From contig NZ_MTZV01000002.1 of the NCBI RefSeq assembly GCF_002362315.1, forward strand, positions 372,001 through 436,000: a stretch of DNA of 64,000 bases, given 5' to 3'. Positions 23,453-30,834 of the stretch are shown in pieces. Under the pieces are notes generated by a model. It had not been told where the DNA came from, made no database searches, and worked only from the letters and a program-made list of their open reading frames with translations. The DNA is from Paraburkholderia acidicola. Its GTDB lineage: Bacteria > Pseudomonadota > Gammaproteobacteria > Burkholderiales > Burkholderiaceae. Position 1 is the first letter of the stretch. Every line of letters starts with the position of its first letter. The position numbers and the translations under genes were made by a program.

Positions 23453-24561
23453 TTGCCTCCGCCGAATGCCGAACCACGCATGCGCGTGTCGAGCGCATTA
23501 CGCAGCGCATCGCCCATGAAGGTCAGCAGCAGCAGCGTGATCACCAGCGCCGAGAACGCCGAGATCGAGATCCACCACGCATCGAGGTTGTTCTTGCCCT
23601 CCTGCAGCAGCTCACCGAGGCTGGGTGTGGGCGGTGGCACGCCGAGACCCAGGAAGTCGAGACTGGTCAGCGACAGGATGGCCGCGCTCATGCGGAACGG
23701 CAGGAACGTGATGACCGGTGTCAGGCTGTTAGGTAGCACGTGGCGCCACATGATCTGCCAGTTGGTCAGGCCCATGGTGCGGGCTGCCTTCACATAGTCG
23801 AGCGAGCGGTTGCGCAGGAATTCGGCACGTACATAGTCGGAGAGGACCAGCCAGCCGAACATCGACAGCAGGATAAACAGCAGCCACAGCGTCGGTTCGA
23901 AGATCGAGGCGAAGATGATCAGCAGGTAGAGGTCTGGCATCGAACTCCAGATCTCGATCAGGCGCTGGCCGATCAGGTCGGTGCGTCCTCCGTAGAAGCC
24001 CTGCACGGCCCCTGTCAGCACCCCGAGCAGGACACCCGATACCGTCAGCGCAAGCGCCATCAGCACCGACAGCCGGAACCCGTACAGCAGGCGCGACAGT
24101 ACGTCCCGCCCGAACTGGTCCGTACCGAGCCAGTTAGTCGCCGACGGCGGTGCCGGAAACGGGTGCGCGGCGAAGTAATCGATGGTGTCGTAGTGGTAGT
24201 GGTTCGGCGGATAGATCGCGAAGTTACCCTTCGATTCCAGCCGCGAGCGGATGTACGGATCGAGGTAATTCGCGCGCGCCGGGAAGTCGCCGCCGAACAC
24301 CAGCTCCGAATAGTCCTTCACGATCGGAAAGTAGTAATGGCCTTCATAGCGCACGACGAGCGGACGGTCGTTCGCCAGCAGCTCGCCAAAGAGGCTGATG
24401 ACAAACAGCGCACCGAAGATGATGAGGCTCCAGTAACCGAGCCGCTGCTGTCTGAAGCGCCACCATGTGCGCCGCCACGGAGAAGGTGACGGCGCCTGGG
24501 TGACGACCGCGGACTCAGTGGTCCATGCGGTTGAACTGGATGCGGGGGTCGACGAGGACAT
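23449..24561 (-). CDS. yejE: peptide ABC transporter permease (YejE-like)
   Basis: A 370-residue Opp/Dpp-C type permease with an N-terminal membrane segment (GYWSLIIFGALFVISLFGEL), a long YejE-specific periplasmic insert (NDRPLVVRY... to NYHYDTIDYF area, about residues 60-150), then GTDQFGRDVLSRL and the EAA loop ARTMGLTNWQIMWRHVLPNS. The start is uncertain: the ATG at 24561 overlaps the upstream permease gene by 47 bases without a clear ribosome-binding site, and a TTG at 24576 is also possible. Confidence 0.9.
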   Translation of the reverse strand: MSSSTPASSSTAWTTESAVVTQAPSPSPWRRTWWRFRQQRLGYWSLIIFGALFVISLFGELLANDRPLVVRYEGHYYFPIVKDYSELVFGGDFPARANYLDPYIRSRLESKGNFAIYPPNHYHYDTIDYFAAHPFPAPPSATNWLGTDQFGRDVLSRLLYGFRLSVLMALALTVSGVLLGVLTGAVQGFYGGRTDLIGQRLIEIWSSMPDLYLLIIFASIFEPTLWLLFILLSMFGWLVLSDYVRAEFLRNRSLDYVKAARTMGLTNWQIMWRHVLPNSLTPVITFLPFRMSAAILSLTSLDFLGLGVPPPTPSLGELLQEGKNNLDAWWISISAFSALVITLLLLTFMGDALRNALDTRMRGSAFGGGK

Positions 24562-25567
24562 AGCAGACGTCAGCAATAAGTTTGGTTACGAGGCCGATCA
24601 GCGTGAACAGAAACAGCGAGCCGAGCACCACGGGATAGTCGCGGCGGATCACCGAGTCGTAGGACAGCTGACCCATACCGTTGAGCGAGAAGAGCGTTTC
24701 GATGAGCAGGTTGCCGTTCAGGAAGGCACCGACGAAGGCGGCGGGCAGACCCGTCAGCAGCGGAATGGCCGCGTTGCGCAGCACGTGCTTCCACAGCACG
24801 TCACGCTCGGCGGCCCCCTTGGCACGCGCGGTCAGCACATATTGCCGGCCGATCTCCTCGAGGAAGGTGTTCTTGGTGAGGATCGTGACGATCGCGAAGT
24901 TGCCGACCACCGAGGCAGTAACCGGCAATGCGATGTGCCACAGATAGTCGAGGATCTTGCCCGCGACGCTCAGGTCGCTGAAGTTGTCGGAGGTGATGCC
25001 GCGCATCGGGAATACCTGCCAGAACGTGCCGCCACCGAACAGCATGATCAGCAGCACGCCGAGCACGAAGCCCGGTATCGCGTAACCGGCGAGTACCAGT
25101 ACGCTCGTCACCGTGTCGAAGCGCGAGCCGTTGCGTACCGCCTTCGCGATCCCCAGTGGCACCGATATCAGGTACGTGAGCATCACCGTCCATAAACCTA
25201 GCGTGATCGACACGGGCAGCTTCGAGCGGATCACGTCCCAGACGCTGTCGTGCTGGTAGTAGGACTGGCCGAGGTTGAAGGTCGCGTAGTTCTTGAGCAT
25301 CAGCACATAACGCGTGAGCGGCGGCTTGTCGAAGCCGAACTCTTTCTTGATCTGTTCGATCTGTTGCGGATCGACGCCCTGGCTACCGTGATAGCCGCCA
25401 CCGCCCGACCCCGCCTCTCCGCCACGGCTGGTGCCGTGGCGGAGTTGCATCATCACCTGTTCGACCGGCCCACCCGGCACGAACTGCGTGACGACAAAGG
25501 TCAGCGTGACGACGCCTAGCAGCGTGGGCACCATTAACAACAAACGTCTGAGTATGTAGGTGAGCAT
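24515..25567 (-). CDS. yejB: peptide ABC transporter permease (YejB-like)
   Basis: A 350-residue DppB/OppB-type permease. MLTYILRRLLLMVPTLLGV is the standard first helix, followed by a periplasmic loop with a Gly-Ser-rich patch (about residues 45-60) where YejB proteins carry an insert, and the coupling loop ARAKGAAERDVLWKHVLRNA. It begins 8 bases after the yejA-like gene ends. It pairs with YejE to form the channel for peptide import. Confidence 0.92.
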   Translation of the reverse strand: MLTYILRRLLLMVPTLLGVVTLTFVVTQFVPGGPVEQVMMQLRHGTSRGGEAGSGGGGYHGSQGVDPQQIEQIKKEFGFDKPPLTRYVLMLKNYATFNLGQSYYQHDSVWDVIRSKLPVSITLGLWTVMLTYLISVPLGIAKAVRNGSRFDTVTSVLVLAGYAIPGFVLGVLLIMLFGGGTFWQVFPMRGITSDNFSDLSVAGKILDYLWHIALPVTASVVGNFAIVTILTKNTFLEEIGRQYVLTARAKGAAERDVLWKHVLRNAAIPLLTGLPAAFVGAFLNGNLLIETLFSLNGMGQLSYDSVIRRDYPVVLGSLFLFTLIGLVTKLIADVCYVLVDPRIQFNRMDH

Positions 25568-25575
25568 GCTGTTCC

Positions 25576-27510
25576 TCAGTTAGCTGCAGGTCCGGAAGCG
25601 CCGACGGCCGTGGCCGCAGCGCCCGGCGTCTGTGCCGGCTTCAGGTACCAGTAGTTGATCACCCAGTCTTCATACTGGTACGAATTGGGCACGATCTTCG
25701 GATGGCCCAACGTATTCTTGTAGCCGATCCGCGCACCTGGCGAGTAGTACTGCGGCACAAGGTAATACGAGTAGATCATCACGCGATCCAGCGCGCGCGT
25801 CGCCGCTTCCAGATCGTCGAGCGTGGTGGCGCTCAGTGCGGACTTGATCAATGAATCGACGGCTTTCGAACGGATGCCAGGATAGTTCTCCGATCCCACC
25901 TCGGAAGCCGCCGCGCTGCCGAAGCGACGCGTCAGCTCGATACCGGGAATCGTCACCGGTGGGTAGATAAACGTGGTCATGTCGTACTCGAAATTGTCGA
26001 GCCGCTTCTGATAAAGCGCACTGTCGATTTCGCGGAAGTTCGTCTGGATGCCGAGATTGCCGAGCGCCTGCATGTACGGCAGCGTCAGGCGGTCCATACC
26101 AGGTTGGTCGTCCATGAACTCGATCGACATCGGCGTGCCGTTCGCATCGCGCAGTGCGCCGTCGCGATAGTGCCAGCCGGCCTGCGAGAGCAGATCACGA
26201 GCCTGCTTCAGGTTGTCGCGCAGCGTGTGCGGTGGAATAGTGTCGGGCTGTTTAAGCATCGGGCCGAAGGCTTCCGGCGGGATGCTGCCGCGCAGCGGTT
26301 CAAGCAGCGCCAGTTCCTTCGGCCCCGGCATACCGGTTGCGCCGAACGGGCTCGCCTCCCAGTAGCTGTTGGTCCGACGGTACTGACCGTAGAACATCAT
26401 CCGGTTCATCCAGTCGTAGTCGAATGCGAGACCCAGCGCACGACGCACGCGTGGGTCCTTGAACATCGGCTTACGCAGGTTGAACAGGAAGCCCTGCATC
26501 TGGGCCGGGCCGTCGTCGAATTCACCCTTCTTCAGCAAGCCGTTCTTGAAGTTCTTGCCGACGTACTTGCGCGCCCACTGCGTCGCGCTGTATTCGACAT
26601 CCACGTCGTCGTTGCCTGCCTTGAAGGCTTCGAGTTTCGTGTACTGGTCGAGATACAGCCTGAAATTGATCCGCTCGAAGCGGAACATGCCGCGCCTCGT
26701 CGGCAGATCCGATGCCCAGTAATTCGGGTTGCGACGATAGGTGATCGCCTTGTCGTTCTTGCGCGATTCGATCAGATAGGCGCTGCTTGCGATCGGCGGC
26801 GACGTCGCAATCTGGTCGAACGGTGGACGCGTGCCGTCCGGGCGCATGCCCCACTTCGGCGAGAAGACCGGCAGGTCACCGGCAATCAACGGTGCGTCAC
26901 GCTCGGCCTGCTTGAAGTCGAAACGAATTGTGTTCCTGTCGATTACTACTGCGCGCTTGATCACCGAGAACTGCGCGCTAAAAAGCGGCGAAGCCTGCGG
27001 GCTTTCCAGCGTATCGAAGGAGTATTTGACGTCGGCCGCGGTAATCGGATCGCCGTTCGAAAAACGTGCGGCCGGATTGATGTGGAATGTCGCCGAGGTT
27101 AGATCGGGAGCGACCTGGACGTCGTCTGCGATCAACGCGTATTCGGAGGCGAGTTCATCCCAGCTACGCTGCATCAGCGTATCGAACATCAGGGTCTTGA
27201 TGTACGGCGCAGGCGAGCCGCGAACGATGTAGGGATTCGTCGAGTCGTAGCTTTGCGCTTCGTCGTAGTTCTGGAAATTCAGGGTGCCGTGGATCGGCAC
27301 ATCCGGATCCGCGTAGTCGAAGTGGGTGAAGCTGGCGGGGTATTTGGGCTGGTCGTACTGCGAGATGCCGGCGCTCGCCTGAACCGGGACCGGCGCGACG
27401 CCAAGTAGGGCCAGCGCCGTCAGAGCAGCAACCAGCGCCGGGGCTCGACGCCCACGTGCTGTGGTTGCAGGCCGCGTGCGTGACGGCCGGAACTTCACGA
27501 ATTTCATCAT
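25576..27510 (-). CDS. yejA: periplasmic peptide-binding protein (YejA-like)
   Basis: A 644-residue SBP_bac_5 family protein, longer than OppA/DppA and typical of YejA. A basic N-terminus and hydrophobic stretch (LVAALTALALLGVAPVPVQASA) give a signal peptide with cleavage near residue 45. The opening YPASFTHFDYADPDVPIHGTL region (by its ends YPASF and GTL) matches YejA. A tail rich in Ala/Gly/Pro closes the protein. ATG at 27510 or the adjacent one at 27507 has GCAGG upstream. It is the first gene of the Yej-Tld-GNAT operon, downstream of the TonB-dependent receptors. Confidence 0.9.
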   Translation of the reverse strand: MMKFVKFRPSRTRPATTARGRRAPALVAALTALALLGVAPVPVQASAGISQYDQPKYPASFTHFDYADPDVPIHGTLNFQNYDEAQSYDSTNPYIVRGSPAPYIKTLMFDTLMQRSWDELASEYALIADDVQVAPDLTSATFHINPAARFSNGDPITAADVKYSFDTLESPQASPLFSAQFSVIKRAVVIDRNTIRFDFKQAERDAPLIAGDLPVFSPKWGMRPDGTRPPFDQIATSPPIASSAYLIESRKNDKAITYRRNPNYWASDLPTRRGMFRFERINFRLYLDQYTKLEAFKAGNDDVDVEYSATQWARKYVGKNFKNGLLKKGEFDDGPAQMQGFLFNLRKPMFKDPRVRRALGLAFDYDWMNRMMFYGQYRRTNSYWEASPFGATGMPGPKELALLEPLRGSIPPEAFGPMLKQPDTIPPHTLRDNLKQARDLLSQAGWHYRDGALRDANGTPMSIEFMDDQPGMDRLTLPYMQALGNLGIQTNFREIDSALYQKRLDNFEYDMTTFIYPPVTIPGIELTRRFGSAAASEVGSENYPGIRSKAVDSLIKSALSATTLDDLEAATRALDRVMIYSYYLVPQYYSPGARIGYKNTLGHPKIVPNSYQYEDWVINYWYLKPAQTPGAAATAVGASGPAAN

Positions 27511-27669
27511 CTGCCTGCTTGAAGACGCACAGCGGCTTGTGGCCGAAGTGCGGTTCGTCAACGACGCGACGGCAACCCGAGGGTTGTCGCTTGAGTCACT
27601 TAGGTGCCTGAGTGCGACACCTTACTACGGCGCCTTAGTCTGCGCGCCATGCTGTTGAAACAAGACGAC

Positions 27670-27701
27670 CGCTCCAGGTCTCAAGGCGCGAGACCGGAGC
27701 G
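27670..27701 (-). terminator. hairpin after the first TonB-dependent receptor gene
   Basis: A 12-bp stem with one bulged base (27670-27682 with 27690-27701) lies between the receptor stop (27740) and yejA (27510). On the minus strand it is followed by a moderately T-rich GTCTTGTTTC. It may limit, without abolishing, read-through into the yej operon. Confidence 0.5.
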
Positions 27702-27739
27702 ATCTGTTCACTACACCAATGCACTACAGGCTCAAAGGC

Positions 27740-30454
27740 CTAGAACTTGTAGGTTGCGCCGATCTGCAGGTAACGACCCATGTACGTGTACAGCGACTGG
27801 TCGTAACCGGTTTGGTCGGTGGAGTTGAGCCACAGCGGATCATACGGGGGCGCCCTGTCGAAAATATTGTTGATACCGCCGTAGATTGTCCAGTGCTTGA
27901 AGCCCGTATAGGCCACGTTCAGGTTGAACTGGCTAAACGACGCAGTGGAGTAGTTCAGACCCAGTGCGTTCGAGTACGGCCCCGTATATTGCCATTGCAG
28001 ATCGGCCGTGAACTGGTGGTACGCCCACGACAGATCCGTATTGCCCTTCCAGCGCGGGAACGAACCGCCGAACGGCTGCGCGAGCGTCTGATCGTTACCC
28101 GCTCCGTCCACCGTCGAGGACAGACCGCCAATCCCGTTCATCTTGAAGTGCCACACATACGTCCAGTCGGCCGACAGCTTGAACGTACCGACCTGAGTCG
28201 GCAACGACTGCGAGAACGTCGTTTCGAAGCCGTCCGTATCGAACGAACCGAGGTTTTCGTACGTGTTGAGCATGTACGCGATCGAACCATCCGGGTTGAG
28301 AACGGTACCGGTCGGATCGATCGTGGTGCCGATCGCCTTGTCGACGTGAATCTTGTACCAGTCGAAGCCGACGTCGGTCGTACGCGTCGGCGACAGTTCG
28401 AAGCCGATGTTGTAGTTCTTCGTCTTTTCCGGCTGCAGTGCGGGGTTACCGCGGGTCACGACGTTTTCGTTCTGGCCATTCGGACCAACCGGCTGGATGC
28501 CGATGTTGGACGAATTGGTATTCTCGAGGAACTCCGGTGCACGGAAGCCACGGTTATACGACGCGTACGTGGTGAACTGCTGGATCGGCTGGAACCGCAA
28601 GGCGAAGCGCGGCGAGAACGCGCCGCCGAAGTCGCTGTAATGATCGTAGCGGCCCGCCTGGCTGAACGTCAGCATCTTGTTGATCAGCGGGATATCGATC
28701 TGGTAGTAGGCGGCGGCGATGTTGCGTTCGCCGTTCACCGTCTGAAGGTTCGGGTTCAGTATCCCGCCGTTCATCGTGGCGCCGTCTTCCTCGATCAGTT
28801 CGCTCTCGTGCAGGAACTGCGCACCCAACCCCAGGCCAACGTCACCGGTCGGGATGTGGAACAGGGCCGGCGTCGACAGGGTTGCATCGAACGCATCGAG
28901 TTTCGAGATCCCCAGGTTGCTCGACTGAGTCACGACACCGTTCAGGCCGTTCGGCGTTAGCGACGGGTTCGCAAAGTCGTACGTCCCGTTCTGCAGCGCC
29001 GCGGTCAGACCGGCGGGATTGATCCGGCCTCCTTCCACATTGCTGACGCTGCTCTGCGAATGGGTGTACCCCAAGTTCCAGTCCCAGTCATCCTGGTACA
29101 GCGAGAAGGTGCCCTTCACGCCTGTTCCTGCGCGCCAGAAGTTCGAATTCGTCCTGACGGGAATCGTGGTCGGCAGGGCAGCAAAGATCTCCTGAGCGAT
29201 GCCAGTCGTGTTGTACGGATTGGTGGCCGGAACAATCGACGAAAACGGACTGACCGTCTTCGTGGCCGGGTTGTACGTGAGTCCATTGCCGATCGCTGCG
29301 TTGCCGTTGTTCGTGGTCGTCGTGTTGTAGCTTTCCCACAAATCGGCGTACGCGGTGGTCTGGTCGTTGATCTTGAAGTCGGCGTGGATCTTCGTGTTGA
29401 AACGCTCGGTCATCGGCTCGATCGACGCGTCTTCAGACGTATTCCTCAGGCAGACGTTGCCGGAATTGATCGACCCTCTTTGCGACGCGATGATGCTGGT
29501 GCTGAAAGGCGTAACCGTGCCGCCGGCGCAACCAAACGGTACGGAGGCGACACCATTGGCGGGGTTCAGGAAATACGTCGGGTACTGGACGCTGCCGCCA
29601 AACGGCTTGTTGGTAAAGTCGCCGTCTTTCGTCGTGTCGCGATCGGCGAGCGTATAGCCGTTCGATTTGTAATAGCTGGCCGTTGCCGTGACGTTAAAAC
29701 CGTCCGACGCCAAGTTACCGAAGCCACCGAGAATACCGAACTTGGTTGTACCCGCACCGCCTTGTGTTGCACCACCGTAGCTGCCGTCAAGCTGCAAGCC
29801 CTGGAAATTGTGCTTGGTAATGATGTTGACCACACCACCGATAGCGTCCGAGCCGTACTGCGAAACTGCACCGGTCTTCACGACTTCGATGCGATCGACG
29901 ATGTTCAGCGGAAGCGTGTTCAGATCGAAGAACTGGTCCGAGCCGTTAACGGCGAATGCGAACGGCGCGACCCGCTGACCGTCGACGAGCACCAGCGTGT
30001 ACTTTTCGCTGAGTCCGCGCAGTGCGATGCCGGAACCGCCCGCAGCGAAGCTGTCCGCGGTGGATTCACCCCAGCTGTTGGCCGAGTTGGCCGAGATGGT
30101 GCGCAGATAGTCAGAGACGCTCTGTGCGCCGGAATCCTGGATCTGCTTCGGTGTGACGACCTGGACCTGCTGGAACCCCGTCTTGTCCGCCTGTCGAATC
30201 AGCGAGCCCGTCACTTCGAATGTCTTCAACTGCTGGACCTTGCCCGTGCCGGTCGCAGTGCTCGTCGTGGTATCGGTGGTCGGTGTCGGTGCCGCCGTCG
30301 CCGTCCCGGATGGGACAGACGGTGCTGCAGCCGCAGTCCCCGTCGACGCTGCCGGTTGACTCTGCGCAAACACAGGTCCGGCGACTGCAGCCGATAACGC
30401 CAGCTCAGCCCAGATTATTCGCTTAACGGCTAACGCCAATGCACGCTGTTTCAT
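27740..30454 (-). CDS. TonB-dependent outer-membrane receptor (copy A)
   Basis: A 904-residue TonB-dependent receptor. MKQRALALAVKRIIWAELALS starts the signal peptide (cleavage near VFA-QS), followed by an Ala/Thr/Pro/Ser-rich linker of about 45 residues, a likely TonB box in QLKTFEVTGSLIR, the plug domain (GLSEKYTLVLVDGQRVAPFAF, then SQYGSDAIGGVVNI, residues about 130-215) and a beta-barrel ending in the terminal-Phe strand QIGATYKF. The ATG at 30454 has GAGGGG 6 bases upstream; an ATG 30 bases earlier is unlikely. It is paralogous to the next receptor. Ligand unknown; its place before a Yej peptide importer suggests a peptide or peptide-like compound. Confidence 0.93.
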   Translation of the reverse strand: MKQRALALAVKRIIWAELALSAAVAGPVFAQSQPAASTGTAAAAPSVPSGTATAAPTPTTDTTTSTATGTGKVQQLKTFEVTGSLIRQADKTGFQQVQVVTPKQIQDSGAQSVSDYLRTISANSANSWGESTADSFAAGGSGIALRGLSEKYTLVLVDGQRVAPFAFAVNGSDQFFDLNTLPLNIVDRIEVVKTGAVSQYGSDAIGGVVNIITKHNFQGLQLDGSYGGATQGGAGTTKFGILGGFGNLASDGFNVTATASYYKSNGYTLADRDTTKDGDFTNKPFGGSVQYPTYFLNPANGVASVPFGCAGGTVTPFSTSIIASQRGSINSGNVCLRNTSEDASIEPMTERFNTKIHADFKINDQTTAYADLWESYNTTTTNNGNAAIGNGLTYNPATKTVSPFSSIVPATNPYNTTGIAQEIFAALPTTIPVRTNSNFWRAGTGVKGTFSLYQDDWDWNLGYTHSQSSVSNVEGGRINPAGLTAALQNGTYDFANPSLTPNGLNGVVTQSSNLGISKLDAFDATLSTPALFHIPTGDVGLGLGAQFLHESELIEEDGATMNGGILNPNLQTVNGERNIAAAYYQIDIPLINKMLTFSQAGRYDHYSDFGGAFSPRFALRFQPIQQFTTYASYNRGFRAPEFLENTNSSNIGIQPVGPNGQNENVVTRGNPALQPEKTKNYNIGFELSPTRTTDVGFDWYKIHVDKAIGTTIDPTGTVLNPDGSIAYMLNTYENLGSFDTDGFETTFSQSLPTQVGTFKLSADWTYVWHFKMNGIGGLSSTVDGAGNDQTLAQPFGGSFPRWKGNTDLSWAYHQFTADLQWQYTGPYSNALGLNYSTASFSQFNLNVAYTGFKHWTIYGGINNIFDRAPPYDPLWLNSTDQTGYDQSLYTYMGRYLQIGATYKF

Positions 30455-30834
30455 TTTTCCCCTCTTGCTTGTCAGTAGGGCCACTGCTCATATATGTGAG
30501 GAAAGGTCTCGTGGATCTTTCCCATCGATTATTGCGGTCTCGCACTACACCCATCTACAGCATCCTGCTTACCTGCCAGACACCACATGCCTGAACGCCA
30601 TCAGTGCGACGATGCTCGTTCCTGCAGCGCGATCACTGGAACTTCATCGTTCTTATCGTTGCTCTCATCAGGGCACGTGGCGACGACGTCTGTCGCTATC
30701 GGTCGCATCACTCGATGCGTCGCATCGAATCTGCAGACTCTGGTTATCGTCGGGTCAAAAAAAAGATCGCTCCAGCACCGCAGGCCAAAGACTACGAAAC
30801 CGGAACGATCGACCCTAAACCTGGCTACTCCACA
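30455..30834. promoter_or_regulatory. gap between the two receptor genes
   Basis: This 380-bp region has no gene. It holds the leader and promoter of receptor copy A and the terminator of copy B. Its part next to the ATG repeats the leader of copy B: an identical 18-base block at 30467-30484 and a shared TATGTGAGGA at 30493-30502. Confidence 0.5.
30757..30810 (-). terminator. rho-independent terminator of receptor copy B
   Basis: On the minus strand a stem formed by GATCGTTCCGG and CTGGAGCGATC (one to two mismatches) with a long loop is followed directly by eight T residues (30757-30764). It ends the transcript of receptor copy B (stop at 30835) and separates the two receptors into their own units. 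Confidence 0.65.
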
